From positions 1 to 64,000 of the forward strand of contig NZ_FOGE01000021.1 in assembly GCF_900111125.1 (NCBI RefSeq): a DNA stretch of 64,000 nt, given 5' to 3'. Shown here piece after piece: positions 31,772 through 41,683 of the stretch (positions are counted from its first letter, which is position 1; each line of letters begins with the position of its first letter). The notes under the pieces were generated by a model. It was not told the DNA's origin. It saw only the letters and a list, made by a program, of their open reading frames with translations, and searched no databases. Source of the stretch: Sphingobium sp. YR768 (GTDB taxonomy: Bacteria > Pseudomonadota > Alphaproteobacteria > Sphingomonadales > Sphingomonadaceae). Both the position numbers and the translations under genes were made by a program.

Positions 31772-32956
31772 ATGCGGAACTTCGTGCGTCATGAAATGGA
31801 CGATATCGGTCAGCTGATCGGGCTGGACGAACTGCTCAATCACCAGATCGTCGACACTTTTTCTTCCACCGCCACGGCCGATCTGGGCTGGACGGAGAAG
31901 ATCTGGACGGCGCTGGTGCGCAAGGATGGCAGTCTGTCGATCGACTTTGGCCTGGGCCGTTATCATAACCGCGGGGTGATGGATGGCTGGGCCGCCGTCG
32001 CGCGCGGGGTGGAGCAATGGACCGTCCGCGCCAGCCGCGAACTGCGCGACGACCCCACCGAAACCAGCGCTGGCCCGCTGACCTATGAGATTATCGAGCC
32101 ACTGCATAAGGTCCGCTACGCGCTGGCAAAAACCGACGCGCAACCGATCGCCTTCGACGTGACCTTCACGTCCGAAATGCCGCCCTTCTTCGAGGATCGA
32201 CACAAGCAGCGCGAGAAGGACGGGTTCCGTATCGGCTCCGACGTGGTGCGCTATCACCAGATCGGCGTGCCGTCGGGCTGGGTCGAGATCGACGGGGAGC
32301 GGATCGAGATCAATCCCGAGGAATGGACCGAATATCGCGACCATAGCTGGGGCCAGCGGCTCGATGTGGGCGCGCACAATGCCGACGTCCGCCCCTCGTC
32401 CGACTTTGGCGACGTGAAGTTCGGCGAAGGCGAATTCGTGCTGATCTGGAGCCCGTTCATGCTAACCGCGCCAAATGGCGAGAAGCACGCCTATCACTTT
32501 TATTTCATGTCGAAGCAGGGCCGCATCTTCTACTCCTCGGGCTACCGCAACCATCCCGACGGGCGGCAGGAAAAAGTCGCGCGGGTGCGGCCTGAACTGA
32601 CCTATGACGACAAGACACGGCGCCTGCTGGGCGGCAAGGTGCATTTCGACATGCTGCAGGGCGGCAGCCACACGGTGGAGGTCGAGGTGGCCGGGCCGAC
32701 GGCGGTGCATCTGGGACCGGGCCTGTATCTGGGCTTCGACGGGCGCAAACATGGGTCGTGGAAGGGCAAGCTGGAGGTCGAGGGCGAGAAGTTCGACGAC
32801 ACGCTGGACGTCACCACATTGAAGCGCATCCGCCAGTTGCGGGATTGCCCGATTTTGGTGCGGGAGGGTGAGGCGACCGGCCATGGCATCATGGAAACCA
32901 TCATCCATGGCGCGCATCCCGACATCGGCCTGACCGCCGAAAATTCGCTGATTTAA
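31772..32956 (+). CDS. Lipocalin-like (AttH/CrtC superfamily-like) protein of unknown function
   Basis: This 394-aa soluble protein has no signal peptide. It is rich in beta strands and carries EEWTEYRDHSWGQRLDVG in the middle. That Trp/Asp-His-x-Trp-Gly signature recalls the two-domain lipocalin-like families that include AttH and the carotenoid hydratase CrtC. Family members with this motif often sit beside APH-type kinases in alphaproteobacterial and actinobacterial catabolic clusters, as here. It begins 24 bp after the EthD gene and is followed 15 bp later by the kinase. Hydration or binding of an isoprenoid-like substrate is a speculation from the superfamily; I would not name an activity. 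Confidence 0.68.
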   Translation: MRNFVRHEMDDIGQLIGLDELLNHQIVDTFSSTATADLGWTEKIWTALVRKDGSLSIDFGLGRYHNRGVMDGWAAVARGVEQWTVRASRELRDDPTETSAGPLTYEIIEPLHKVRYALAKTDAQPIAFDVTFTSEMPPFFEDRHKQREKDGFRIGSDVVRYHQIGVPSGWVEIDGERIEINPEEWTEYRDHSWGQRLDVGAHNADVRPSSDFGDVKFGEGEFVLIWSPFMLTAPNGEKHAYHFYFMSKQGRIFYSSGYRNHPDGRQEKVARVRPELTYDDKTRRLLGGKVHFDMLQGGSHTVEVEVAGPTAVHLGPGLYLGFDGRKHGSWKGKLEVEGEKFDDTLDVTTLKRIRQLRDCPILVREGEATGHGIMETIIHGAHPDIGLTAENSLI

Positions 32957-32971
32957 GGGGAGGCCAAGGAT

Positions 32972-33955
32972 ATGGCGCGCGACACCGACCGTCTTGCGGA
33001 AGGGCTGCGCGCCTTTCTGCCCCGTGGCGCCGGCATTACGGGGGTCAAGACCCTGTCGGCCGGCCACAGCAACGAAACCTATCTGATCGAGGGGCTGAAC
33101 GAAATCCTGCGCATGCCCCCGTCCGAGGAGGGGCTGTTGCCGCCCTATGATATGGCGCGGCAGCATGCTGTATTGTCGGCGGTGAAGGCGCATGCTCCGG
33201 CGGTACCGCTGCCCGCGATGCTGGAACTGAGCACCGATCCGTCGGTGATCGGCGACGATTTCTTCCTGATGGAATGTGTGCCGGGCGAGGCGTTCGAATA
33301 TGTGACGCCGGATTGGGTGAAGGCCGATCCGGTGGCGGTGCCGGACAGCATCTGTCGCCAATGGTTCGATGCGGTGATTGGCCTGCACAACATGCCTGTA
33401 AGCGAAATGCCGCCGGGCGGGCGGACCGTGCAGCAGGAGGCGCAGCACTGGCTGGACGTCGCCCGCTCTGCCGAGGCGACGAGCGACCTGATCGGCGTGC
33501 TGGAGGATCTGACAGCTCGCCCGCCGCGTCCATCCGGCGTACCGACGCCGGTGCATGGCGACCCCAAACATGGGAATTGTTTGTGGCATCAGGGGCGGTT
33601 GACCGCCCTGCTCGACTGGGAAATGGCGCAGATTTCGGAGCCTTTGCTGGACCTCGGCTATATCCTGATGTTCCATGATCAGGGGGAAGCCTCTTTGGCC
33701 GACGCCGGGTTCGAGCAGCCTGGATGGTGGTCGCCCGAGCGCATGATTGCGGAATGGGAGAAGGGCACTGGTCGGACGGCGGTGGACGTCGCGCGCTATA
33801 CCGTGCTGGGTCAGGCGAAGGTCGCGGCGATCATCGCGCTGGGCGCCTATCTCTTCACCAGCGGCAAGGTGGCGGACGTGCGGTTCAAGGCGTTCGGCGC
33901 CGTGCTGCCGGCCTATATCAAATTGCTGGTGGAAAGGGCGATGGCGGCGGCCTGA
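32972..33955 (+). CDS. APH-type phosphotransferase (second copy)
   Basis: This 327-aa kinase-fold protein has LSAGHSNETYLIEG in the N lobe, LRMPPSEEG, the catalytic loop PVHGDPKHGNCLW and the metal site LLDWEMAQISEPLLDLGYI. It belongs to the same broad branch as the kinase at 17480 but is clearly diverged, so a different substrate is expected. It is the last gene of the short operon with the EthD and lipocalin-like proteins under the GntR region. Activation of an alcohol or hydroxyacyl-CoA by phosphorylation is inferred from family and setting. Confidence 0.85.
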   Translation: MARDTDRLAEGLRAFLPRGAGITGVKTLSAGHSNETYLIEGLNEILRMPPSEEGLLPPYDMARQHAVLSAVKAHAPAVPLPAMLELSTDPSVIGDDFFLMECVPGEAFEYVTPDWVKADPVAVPDSICRQWFDAVIGLHNMPVSEMPPGGRTVQQEAQHWLDVARSAEATSDLIGVLEDLTARPPRPSGVPTPVHGDPKHGNCLWHQGRLTALLDWEMAQISEPLLDLGYILMFHDQGEASLADAGFEQPGWWSPERMIAEWEKGTGRTAVDVARYTVLGQAKVAAIIALGAYLFTSGKVADVRFKAFGAVLPAYIKLLVERAMAAA

Positions 33956-34162
33956 ATAGTGCGTTAGCCCGAAGTTCACAGTGTCGTCGGGCGATTTTGG
34001 GCCGATTGCGCCTGTGCCGCGTCAGGAAAGCGATCACCACGCACCCCCGACGCGCCACCGGCCCGGAATTTGGGTCATGGCGACGCGCCCCATAAGCGCC
34101 AGTGACGCGTCAGCAACGCGTCATCCATGCAACGGGTCGACGATAAGGCGAAGGGTTTTGGA

Positions 34163-34204
34163 GATTTCCTCTGATCCATCCGACAGGATAGATCAGAGGA
34201 AATC
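34163..34204. terminator. Large hairpin between convergent kinase and LamG genes
   Basis: GATTTCCTCTGATC (34163-34176) and GATCAGAGGAAATC (34191-34204) pair perfectly, and the loop holds a further ATCC/GGAT pair. It lies in a 278-bp gap between convergent genes and could terminate from either side, although no T-run follows. The rest of the gap (33956-34233) shows nothing else. Confidence 0.6.
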
Positions 34205-34233
34205 CTATATGGAAAGCGCAATAGGATGGCGCG

Positions 34234-37200
34234 TCATGCACCGGTGCCAATCACCGATATCGCATAAGCGATCATCTGCGCATTGGTCCGGGCCAGTACC
34301 TGCTGTTCCGGGGAGTTGGCGATCTGCGCCGCCTCAAGATACGCCTTCCACCATGGCAGCAACGCAAGCAGGTCCTGATACAGGACGACCTGTACCGCCG
34401 CCGATATCTCAGCCGCCGATGCATTGCCGATTTTCGGTAACTTGGCCCGGACAAGCGCGAGGAACACGGCATTCTGGGCCTGATTGGGCGCTTCAGGCAG
34501 CGCGATCTGGTTGGTGAGCGGCGGCACCGCCTGGAAGCGGGGCGGAATGCGGCTGACATAGGTTACGCGGTGCAGGATGCGCCATGGCGCGGTATCGCTG
34601 CTTCGCGTGCTTGCCTCGCGCAAGGCGGCCGCGTTCGGGTCCTGCGAATGGAGCAGCCAGTTCTGATCGATCACCTTGTCGAACAGAGCTGAGGCATTGT
34701 CCGCGCGGTTTGCCAGGAAGAAGGTCATGAAGCGATAGCCGTCGACCTTGCCAGGGACGGGTTCAGGCACGAACTCGTCATCCTTGAACATATAGGGGAA
34801 CGGATCGGGTTCGGCCTCGACCTCCAGCTTGAGCCCGCGATTGCGCGCAAAGCTCTTGGTCGTGGTGTAGGCGGTGGCGAAGCTGTGGTTCACCTCCCCC
34901 TCGATCGTCACACCGATTCCGAAGATCGTGAAGAAGAGATTGAATTTGAAGCCGACGCCGATCTCGGAGGACTGGCCAAGGCTGTAGCTTTCGGTCAGTT
35001 CGGTGCTGTAACCTTCGCTTTCCGAATAAATGCCCCCATCCGCCGACCAGACATAGGTGTTGACCATGTCCCGCGTCGGTATCGCCAGATCGGGACTGAA
35101 AAGCGGGTTAGCGGCAATGACAGGCGCCAGATCCGCGCCCTTGCCAAGCTGCGCCTGAAGATTGGTTTGCGTGAAATAGGCCGCAAGCCGCTGTCGCTGC
35201 CGTTCGATGTCGCGTTTCAACGTATAGGCTTCGCGCGGGTTGAAATAGCTGGTCTGGGTCATCGGCGCCTGTTGCAAACCGATCCTGCCGTCCAGTGAGC
35301 CGGCCAGTTGATAGGAGGGATCGATCGGGAAACGGATGATGTTGACGTCGACCGGTATGTCCGGGTTGGGTTCCGCGGTGAGCGAGACAAGCGCCCCGCT
35401 GCTCGGAATCTTGAGCGCATACAGGTCGGCCACCTGCGACTTGACGAGCGCCGATCCGACATTGCCCGGAATGAAGCGGCGCTCGCCGCTCTCCAGGAAA
35501 TAACCGCCTTCAGGATCCTTGCGCTCCCACTCTCCGCCATTGGCCAATGCCTGCGTGATCGAGCGCTCGGCGCTCGCGGTGATGGCGCGCTCGGCGCTGG
35601 AGGTCGATTCAAACGATCCGGTGACCTGCGCGCCCAGTTCCAGCTTGAACTGGGTCGACTGTATGGCGCTCTGGATCGGCGGGATGCCGATCACCTCGTC
35701 CTTCTCCAGCGACCCCGCCCCGCCGACGCTCAGACTGAAGCTCGTCTTCTGCGTCGCCTCGCTACCCGACGACGCGGACATCGCCTCTCCCCATTCATCG
35801 GTCAGCGTCACACTGGCGATACCGGCATAGCTGTCGACATCCGATGGAGAGGTCAGCGGCCGTGTCAGATTCTCGCTAGGCAGGGGCGGCGCGCCCTCGA
35901 TAAAGCCGACCACGGTCGGATCGGTCTGGACCTGCCCGATATAGATGCGTTCCAGATCACCGACCTTATAGCCGGTATCGTCATTCATGCCGCTGATGCC
36001 ATCATAGACATAGCTGCGCTTCAGCACGCCTGCCGACGTTCCATCGAACAGCCGGATCGTGTCGCCATATTCGAAAACGGAGATGGTCGCCGCGCCCTGC
36101 GCCAGCGTCACCGCTTCCGGGCTGGGCCGGGTATCGAGCGCATCGTTGACGATCGGCGCATCGAAACCGACTGGCGCCGCGGCACTGCTCCAATTGATCG
36201 GGACCGGCGCGCCGGCGGCGTCGAGATAATGAGCGTCACCGCGATGAATGGTCCGATCGGCAACCAGATCGCCCGAACCTGCGTCGAAGCGCCAATAGCC
36301 CATCAGGCCCGCTTCCGCGCCGGTCAGATAGGCGCTCATATTATTGGCGATCTGTTCGCGGCTGCGCTGCCCGCTCCACAGCCGCAACTCATCGACATCG
36401 CCCTGTAGCAGCGCTGTAAGCGCGGTCGATGTCTCGTCGAGAACCCCACCGATCCGCATCTGCCGTGGCGTCTGCGCAAGAGGCGCCTCTGCAAGTCCGG
36501 CCGAGGGGATCGGCTGACCATTGACGTAGATTGTGGTCCCCGCCCCGTCGAACCAGGCCCAGAGCGTGCTGGAGGTGAGCGTCAGGTCATTATCGCCCAC
36601 ATTGTCCTTGGCGAGGCGTCCGGACTGTTCGAGGAAAGGCCACCAGGAAATAAGCTTGTCGTCGAAAGGCGTCGCGCCCGGCTGGGTTGCGATTTCATCG
36701 ACCTGCGCAGCGCTGAGCGCCTCCGACCATTGGCGCAGGTCCGAAATCTGTCCTGAAAGCCAGCCATCCGCCGCGCTACCGTTGCCCGACAGGCCCGCAC
36801 GAGTGGGCGTAGTCGGTGCTGCAAACTCAACCGGATCGATGAAGGCACTGGCGGCGAGAATCCGGTCCACGAAAGCATCGCCACCGGGCATGGTGAATTG
36901 CGCTTCCGGATTATTCGCAACAGTGATGCCGGCAAGATTGCCGAACCAGCGATCGAAATGGGCGGGGTCATAGGCCTTGATCGTCACGATGTCGCCGGCG
37001 CGATAATAGCCCGAACCGCTGCCCCCCATCACGCTGATCAGGCGATAGGCGCCCAGATCGGGGTCGCTCGGCGGGGAGATGACGCCGTTGCCGATACCAT
37101 CGACATAGACATCGCCGGCCAGCACCGTCACATCGCGCCGGCTGACACTGTCATTGACGGTCATCAGCGACGCAGTGGCCGCGATATGGTGGCTTTTCCC

Positions 37201-40200
37201 GGCCAGTATCCGCTGGTCGGCTGCGGAGAGCAGCGTCACGAGACCCTGATCGGGGCTGGCGAGGCGACCGCCGCCGACCGGGCGCAGGCGCACCGTCAGA
37301 TAGGCGCGCGCATCCTGTCGTACCCCCATTTCATAGACCTGCGCGCCCGCATCCGCACCGAAGCGGCTGACGATGACCTGTCGCGCATTGCCGATATCGG
37401 TGAGCCGGATACGGGCATCGACCGCAAAGCTGCCGCCAAGCCGGGTTTCCTTGTCGCCACTGGCGGCCGCCGAGCCACCGCCCGAAAGCGCCAGCGCGCC
37501 GCGTCGATTGAGGACGGCGGCGACATGCAGCCATCGGCGCGGCGCAAGCGCAGGCGTGACCGTGCAACTCGCCTGCGCGCCAAAGCCCGCGACCAGATCG
37601 AAGAAGAGCCCGGTTGCCGTGAAGAAAGGGTTCCCTGCAAATTGCGAATTATAGATGGTGGTGGTCCAGCGCGCCCGGTTCGTCAGGCGGAAGTCGCGCT
37701 CGCGCCGCGACAGCGGGAAGAGAACGACAAGGCCAGGCTCGGCGCCGCTGAGCGGACGCAGGAAGGTTTCGCCAATCTCCTGCGCCGAACAGGCCCGGTT
37801 CCAGGCGGCGAATTCGTTGGGATCGAACTCGAAAAATTCATTGTCGGCCGGATTGGCGATTGTGTAGGCAGTGGCGGCGATGTCGGGTTGCTTGAGGTCG
37901 TCGCGCCGGGTGGCTTCGACCCCGTCAATATAGAGAATGGCGGTACTGCCGTCGCGCACCAGCGTCACCAGCGCCCATCGCCCTGCCGCTATATCGACCG
38001 GCGCCTGCATGTCCTGACCGAGAGCGGTAAAGCCCAGTCGCCAGCTGCCTGCCCCCTCGGCGACGATGATGCTGAGACATTCCTCGTCCCCGCTTCCCGA
38101 TGCGTCCTGACGCTTCCAGAACCATTTGCTGCCCCCCGCGAGGAGAGAGGGGCGCAGATAGAGCTGCACCGTATAGCGGCCCTCCCGCACGAGCCGATCT
38201 TCCGCCTCCGGCACGGGCACCGTCGCTTCACTGACCGTGAAGGCGACCTGCGCGAAGAAACGGGGCGTCTCGACCGGCGCATAGGCAAGGCCGTAGGAAA
38301 GATCGTCATGGCCTGCGGAGAAATGCAGCAGGCTCTGCAGCGTTTCCTCATCATTGTTGACAGCACGCCGCGATTCAGCCGGGCGGACCCAGCCTTCGAT
38401 CGTGACGGCACCAGCGATTTCGTAGACATTGGGCGCGGGCACCAGCCTGTCGAGATCGACGGACAAGGCCGCCTTGCCATCAAAGGATTGCGAGTAGCGC
38501 GGCACATCGCGCAGCCATCCCCCATCCCTGCCCGGCATGGCCAGCAGGATGGTGCCCGGCGTACCGCCCGGATCGACGACCGCCGGATAACCAGACGTCG
38601 GCGCGGTCATCGACTGGACCGAAATGATCGCCGAGGGAAAAACGCCATCTTCATCGACCCGCGGAGGCGAGACACCCTGAAGCGCTGCCGCTGGCAGATC
38701 GAATTTTTCGGGCAGTATCCCGCCGCCGCCCTCGCGGAAGGCAGCGATCAGCGCGGTCACATAGCGCAGGTCCGACTCGCTATCGACCGTCACCTTGTCG
38801 CCATTCAGCAGCAGGCCCTGCGTCCGGTCCAGGAAGACGAGTTGCGCCAGAACGGCCTTCTGCTCGGCAGAACCGCCCGCCTGCAAGGCCGCGATGAAAC
38901 CGGAGGCATCGCGCGGCACATCCGCCCAGCTGGCATCGAGCGTCTTGTCGGCAAGGGTCAGGGTCGCCGCGAAATCGACGCGCTGCGCATTGATGCCCGC
39001 CGTCAGCGTGAACACGGCCTTTTGCACGACAGGCGCGCCGTCGACCATATTGGGGGCGAGCAGGAAGAGGTTGTTGCTGCCGGCCGGCAGGGCCCAGGCA
39101 GGCGTCGACGCCTTGCCCGGCGCATAGACGGCGTCTGCCAAGCGCCCGCGCAGAAGATCGATAATCGTATCGGCAAGAGCGGGAACCGGGCCGAAGGCGG
39201 CCCTGATCGAAGCCCCTTTGCCATTGGCGAATTCGAGCGTCAGCGCGATCGCCTTTCCATCTCCGTTAGCTGCCACCCGTTTCAGAGGAAAATCGCCATC
39301 CAGAGTGCTCACGAAGCGGAGTGCTGGCGAGGAGGCAGAGGCACCGAGTGGGAGATAGGCCTGAAAGCGGGTTCCTGCATAATCGTAGAAACAGGCGCGG
39401 CCTTCGCTGATGCGCGGATCGGAAGGATCGGTAACGGCCTGCCCGTTGACGATCGCGCTGAAGGTCTCAAGCCGCCTCGGCACGCCGCTCCATTTCTCCT
39501 GCGCCGCATCCTTCACGCGCACGAAAGCCCGCAACTGGCTTGCCTCGATCGTCGGCCCGGCGTCCGGGCCGGAGAAGAGGCAATCCATCACAGTCTCGCT
39601 GGTACCGGGCGAAAGGGTGATGCCGGTAAAACTATTATAAGCGCCGGTCTGGCGGGTGATGAAGGCAATGCCGCCTGTCTCGACCGGGCTCGCGCCCGAA
39701 TCATAGGCGCTCCAATGGCCGGTGAAGAACGCGCGTTGGGCAAGGCCCGAACGGCGCGCGACGGTCAATTTCTCGTCACTGCCCGGATAATAGAGATGGA
39801 TCGGCCCGTCGCCTGTCGGAAGCACCGTCGGGCGGGCATCCTTGCGCACCGGCCCGAAGCCGGGGAAAATGTCCGACGGTTTGAGATAGCCGACGCTCAG
39901 GCCGCGATTGGCTGCATCGATCTGGTTGATCGGTTGATCGGGCCGGGCCATGGGCGCGGTGCCGGGATTCCAGACGGCGCCCACCATCACGGCATCATGC
40001 TTGTTGCCGGACAGGTCGGCGATCAGCGTGCCGGTCCCGCCATCCATGGGCCAATAGGCCGCAAGCCCTTCCAGCCCCGCCGGGTTTTCAAGCGGTGCGA
40101 TGATGTTCGCGCGGATTTCCGCTTCGCTGAGCGCCCGCGACCAGAGGCGAAGCTCCGTGAGCTGGCCCACAAAGCCGCCGGATGCGTGCCCGATCCGGTC

Positions 40201-41622
40201 GATCGGACCAGCCGGCGCCGCGCCCGGCGTGCCGCTGGTAAGGAGCGGCACGGCCGCGCCATTGAGGAAGATGGCAATGTTGGTGCCGTCACAGGTGGCG
40301 CTGATATTGCTCCAGCCGCCATAAGAGAGGATATTCTCGGACGTCGTGGCGCTGACCACCGCCTCCCCGGTCCCATAGCGCACCCGAACGCGGAACTGGT
40401 CGACGATTTCCAGGGTCAGCCCGCTCTTCTCGGGCGTATCATCCGTGGAATGGGACAGGATGATGCGGGGCTGGCCCGCCTGCTCGGCCGTCACCGGGCC
40501 ATTTTGCGGGCATATCCATGCCTGGACCGTGAAGAGGGCAGTCGGCGGAACCGGCTCTGCGATGCTGGCCGACGACGGCAGGGCGAAATCGACGCTCAGG
40601 GCATCGGGGCCCGTATCTCCTGCCAGGATCGGCTGGTTCTCCCCCCCGTCGAAGGCGATACCGCCGCTGCCATCCACCTCGAAATCGAACGTCAGGAGAC
40701 GGGCCGACCCGCTCTCCCCCCCGGCTGGGATAGCGGGACAGGCCAGCATGACACGATTGGCGGTGCGCATCTGCACGGCCGCGCCGCTCTGATCGACCAT
40801 CGGTTCGAGCCGCTGGTAGAGAGAGGCAGCGACATGTCCGGTGAGGCTGAGCGGTGTCGGATCGCCCTCCCCTTCAAGCTTCGGCGCGATGCTGCTGACC
40901 GGCAGGACCATGCCCTGCCCATCCCGTTCCACCGCGCCAAGATCGAACCATCCATCCTCCAGCCGGGGAATGGCATAGCCGAGCAGTTCGCCGCCATCCT
41001 TGCTTCGTGCGAAGATCCGCCACTGAAGCCGGCCGGGTTCGCTGGCGGGCAGCAGCAGCGCAGTAAAGCCAAGAGTCAGATCCAGCGCATCCGGGCCGGG
41101 CGCCAGCGACAGATAGCGGCGCGGATCGAGAAAAGCCGTCCCGTCGGGGTCGCGATAGGCGGAGATATCATTGGCCGAAGCCGGCAGGTCGGGACTGGCG
41201 CTGCGCCGGAACCGCACTTCCCAATCCGGCACCAGGCCAAAGCCGCGTCCGTCGCGCGCATTGGCGTCGACCGTTTCGACCAGCAGGAAGCGCTCGACGA
41301 GCAGGCTATGGCCATCCGCCCGGAAGATATAGATATGGGTTTCGTCCGACACGACCTGTGTCGGGCCGCTCGCCTCCGCCACGTCAAGAAGGCGCAGCAC
41401 GCTGAACCCTGCCAGGCTCGTCTGCCGGTCGCTGTTGCTGGGCAGCGGCGCAAAGCCCTGCCAGCCCAGACCGTCGTCGGTCATGTCGGGATTGAGCGCC
41501 AATATGTTGTAGACGATGGCGCGGGCTTCGACGCCGCTTTCCGGATCGGTTTCGATGCGCTCGGCGATGAGGACGCCCCGTCCCTGATGGCGGACGGTGG
41601 TCGGGTTGACATAGCGGATCAT
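34234..41622 (-). CDS. Giant LamG-domain protein with possible pore-forming C-terminal region
   Basis: This is a 2462-aa protein started at ATG 41622 (GAGAGGGAA upstream). I see three concanavalin/LamG-type regions at about residues 345-545, 1060-1300 and 1400-1790, recognised by repeated LTELRLWSRAL / DELRLWSGQRS and AAYWPMDGG / MGYWRFDAG ends. The third is interrupted near 1537-1585 by a segment like the divergent InlB repeat (DIVTIKAYD...FTMPGGDAFV). The last 500 residues have long alternating Ser/Thr-rich strands (SFSLSVGGAGSLE; around 1965-2015) and an amphipathic stretch, FKFNLFFTIFGIGVTIEG (near 2225-2245), reminiscent of beta-pore toxins. No signal peptide is visible. Next to a triple tail-collar gene. 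Function unknown. Confidence 0.8.
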   Translation of the reverse strand: MIRYVNPTTVRHQGRGVLIAERIETDPESGVEARAIVYNILALNPDMTDDGLGWQGFAPLPSNSDRQTSLAGFSVLRLLDVAEASGPTQVVSDETHIYIFRADGHSLLVERFLLVETVDANARDGRGFGLVPDWEVRFRRSASPDLPASANDISAYRDPDGTAFLDPRRYLSLAPGPDALDLTLGFTALLLPASEPGRLQWRIFARSKDGGELLGYAIPRLEDGWFDLGAVERDGQGMVLPVSSIAPKLEGEGDPTPLSLTGHVAASLYQRLEPMVDQSGAAVQMRTANRVMLACPAIPAGGESGSARLLTFDFEVDGSGGIAFDGGENQPILAGDTGPDALSVDFALPSSASIAEPVPPTALFTVQAWICPQNGPVTAEQAGQPRIILSHSTDDTPEKSGLTLEIVDQFRVRVRYGTGEAVVSATTSENILSYGGWSNISATCDGTNIAIFLNGAAVPLLTSGTPGAAPAGPIDRIGHASGGFVGQLTELRLWSRALSEAEIRANIIAPLENPAGLEGLAAYWPMDGGTGTLIADLSGNKHDAVMVGAVWNPGTAPMARPDQPINQIDAANRGLSVGYLKPSDIFPGFGPVRKDARPTVLPTGDGPIHLYYPGSDEKLTVARRSGLAQRAFFTGHWSAYDSGASPVETGGIAFITRQTGAYNSFTGITLSPGTSETVMDCLFSGPDAGPTIEASQLRAFVRVKDAAQEKWSGVPRRLETFSAIVNGQAVTDPSDPRISEGRACFYDYAGTRFQAYLPLGASASSPALRFVSTLDGDFPLKRVAANGDGKAIALTLEFANGKGASIRAAFGPVPALADTIIDLLRGRLADAVYAPGKASTPAWALPAGSNNLFLLAPNMVDGAPVVQKAVFTLTAGINAQRVDFAATLTLADKTLDASWADVPRDASGFIAALQAGGSAEQKAVLAQLVFLDRTQGLLLNGDKVTVDSESDLRYVTALIAAFREGGGGILPEKFDLPAAALQGVSPPRVDEDGVFPSAIISVQSMTAPTSGYPAVVDPGGTPGTILLAMPGRDGGWLRDVPRYSQSFDGKAALSVDLDRLVPAPNVYEIAGAVTIEGWVRPAESRRAVNNDEETLQSLLHFSAGHDDLSYGLAYAPVETPRFFAQVAFTVSEATVPVPEAEDRLVREGRYTVQLYLRPSLLAGGSKWFWKRQDASGSGDEECLSIIVAEGAGSWRLGFTALGQDMQAPVDIAAGRWALVTLVRDGSTAILYIDGVEATRRDDLKQPDIAATAYTIANPADNEFFEFDPNEFAAWNRACSAQEIGETFLRPLSGAEPGLVVLFPLSRRERDFRLTNRARWTTTIYNSQFAGNPFFTATGLFFDLVAGFGAQASCTVTPALAPRRWLHVAAVLNRRGALALSGGGSAAASGDKETRLGGSFAVDARIRLTDIGNARQVIVSRFGADAGAQVYEMGVRQDARAYLTVRLRPVGGGRLASPDQGLVTLLSAADQRILAGKSHHIAATASLMTVNDSVSRRDVTVLAGDVYVDGIGNGVISPPSDPDLGAYRLISVMGGSGSGYYRAGDIVTIKAYDPAHFDRWFGNLAGITVANNPEAQFTMPGGDAFVDRILAASAFIDPVEFAAPTTPTRAGLSGNGSAADGWLSGQISDLRQWSEALSAAQVDEIATQPGATPFDDKLISWWPFLEQSGRLAKDNVGDNDLTLTSSTLWAWFDGAGTTIYVNGQPIPSAGLAEAPLAQTPRQMRIGGVLDETSTALTALLQGDVDELRLWSGQRSREQIANNMSAYLTGAEAGLMGYWRFDAGSGDLVADRTIHRGDAHYLDAAGAPVPINWSSAAAPVGFDAPIVNDALDTRPSPEAVTLAQGAATISVFEYGDTIRLFDGTSAGVLKRSYVYDGISGMNDDTGYKVGDLERIYIGQVQTDPTVVGFIEGAPPLPSENLTRPLTSPSDVDSYAGIASVTLTDEWGEAMSASSGSEATQKTSFSLSVGGAGSLEKDEVIGIPPIQSAIQSTQFKLELGAQVTGSFESTSSAERAITASAERSITQALANGGEWERKDPEGGYFLESGERRFIPGNVGSALVKSQVADLYALKIPSSGALVSLTAEPNPDIPVDVNIIRFPIDPSYQLAGSLDGRIGLQQAPMTQTSYFNPREAYTLKRDIERQRQRLAAYFTQTNLQAQLGKGADLAPVIAANPLFSPDLAIPTRDMVNTYVWSADGGIYSESEGYSTELTESYSLGQSSEIGVGFKFNLFFTIFGIGVTIEGEVNHSFATAYTTTKSFARNRGLKLEVEAEPDPFPYMFKDDEFVPEPVPGKVDGYRFMTFFLANRADNASALFDKVIDQNWLLHSQDPNAAALREASTRSSDTAPWRILHRVTYVSRIPPRFQAVPPLTNQIALPEAPNQAQNAVFLALVRAKLPKIGNASAAEISAAVQVVLYQDLLALLPWWKAYLEAAQIANSPEQQVLARTNAQMIAYAISVIGTGA

Positions 41623-41651
41623 GGCATTCCCTCTCGATAGGATGGGATCGG

Positions 41652-41675
41652 GCGCCTGCCGGCAAAGGCAGGCGC
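41652..41675 (-). repeat. Hairpin between collar gene and LamG gene
   Basis: GCGCCTGCC (41652-41660) and GGCAGGCGC (41667-41675) form a perfect 9-bp stem with a 6-nt loop in the 61-bp gap. It could reduce read-through or mark mRNA processing so that the two proteins are made in unequal amounts. The role is inferred. Confidence 0.5.
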
Positions 41676-41683
41676 GCGCAGGT

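Noticed and set aside
36898..41640. A very long open frame (about 1580 codons) on the plus strand, opposite the giant LamG gene
   Set aside because: GC-rich codons leave few stops on the opposite strand. The translation is Arg/His-rich with no domain, whereas the minus-strand frame has clear LamG repeats, a ribosome site and operon neighbours.
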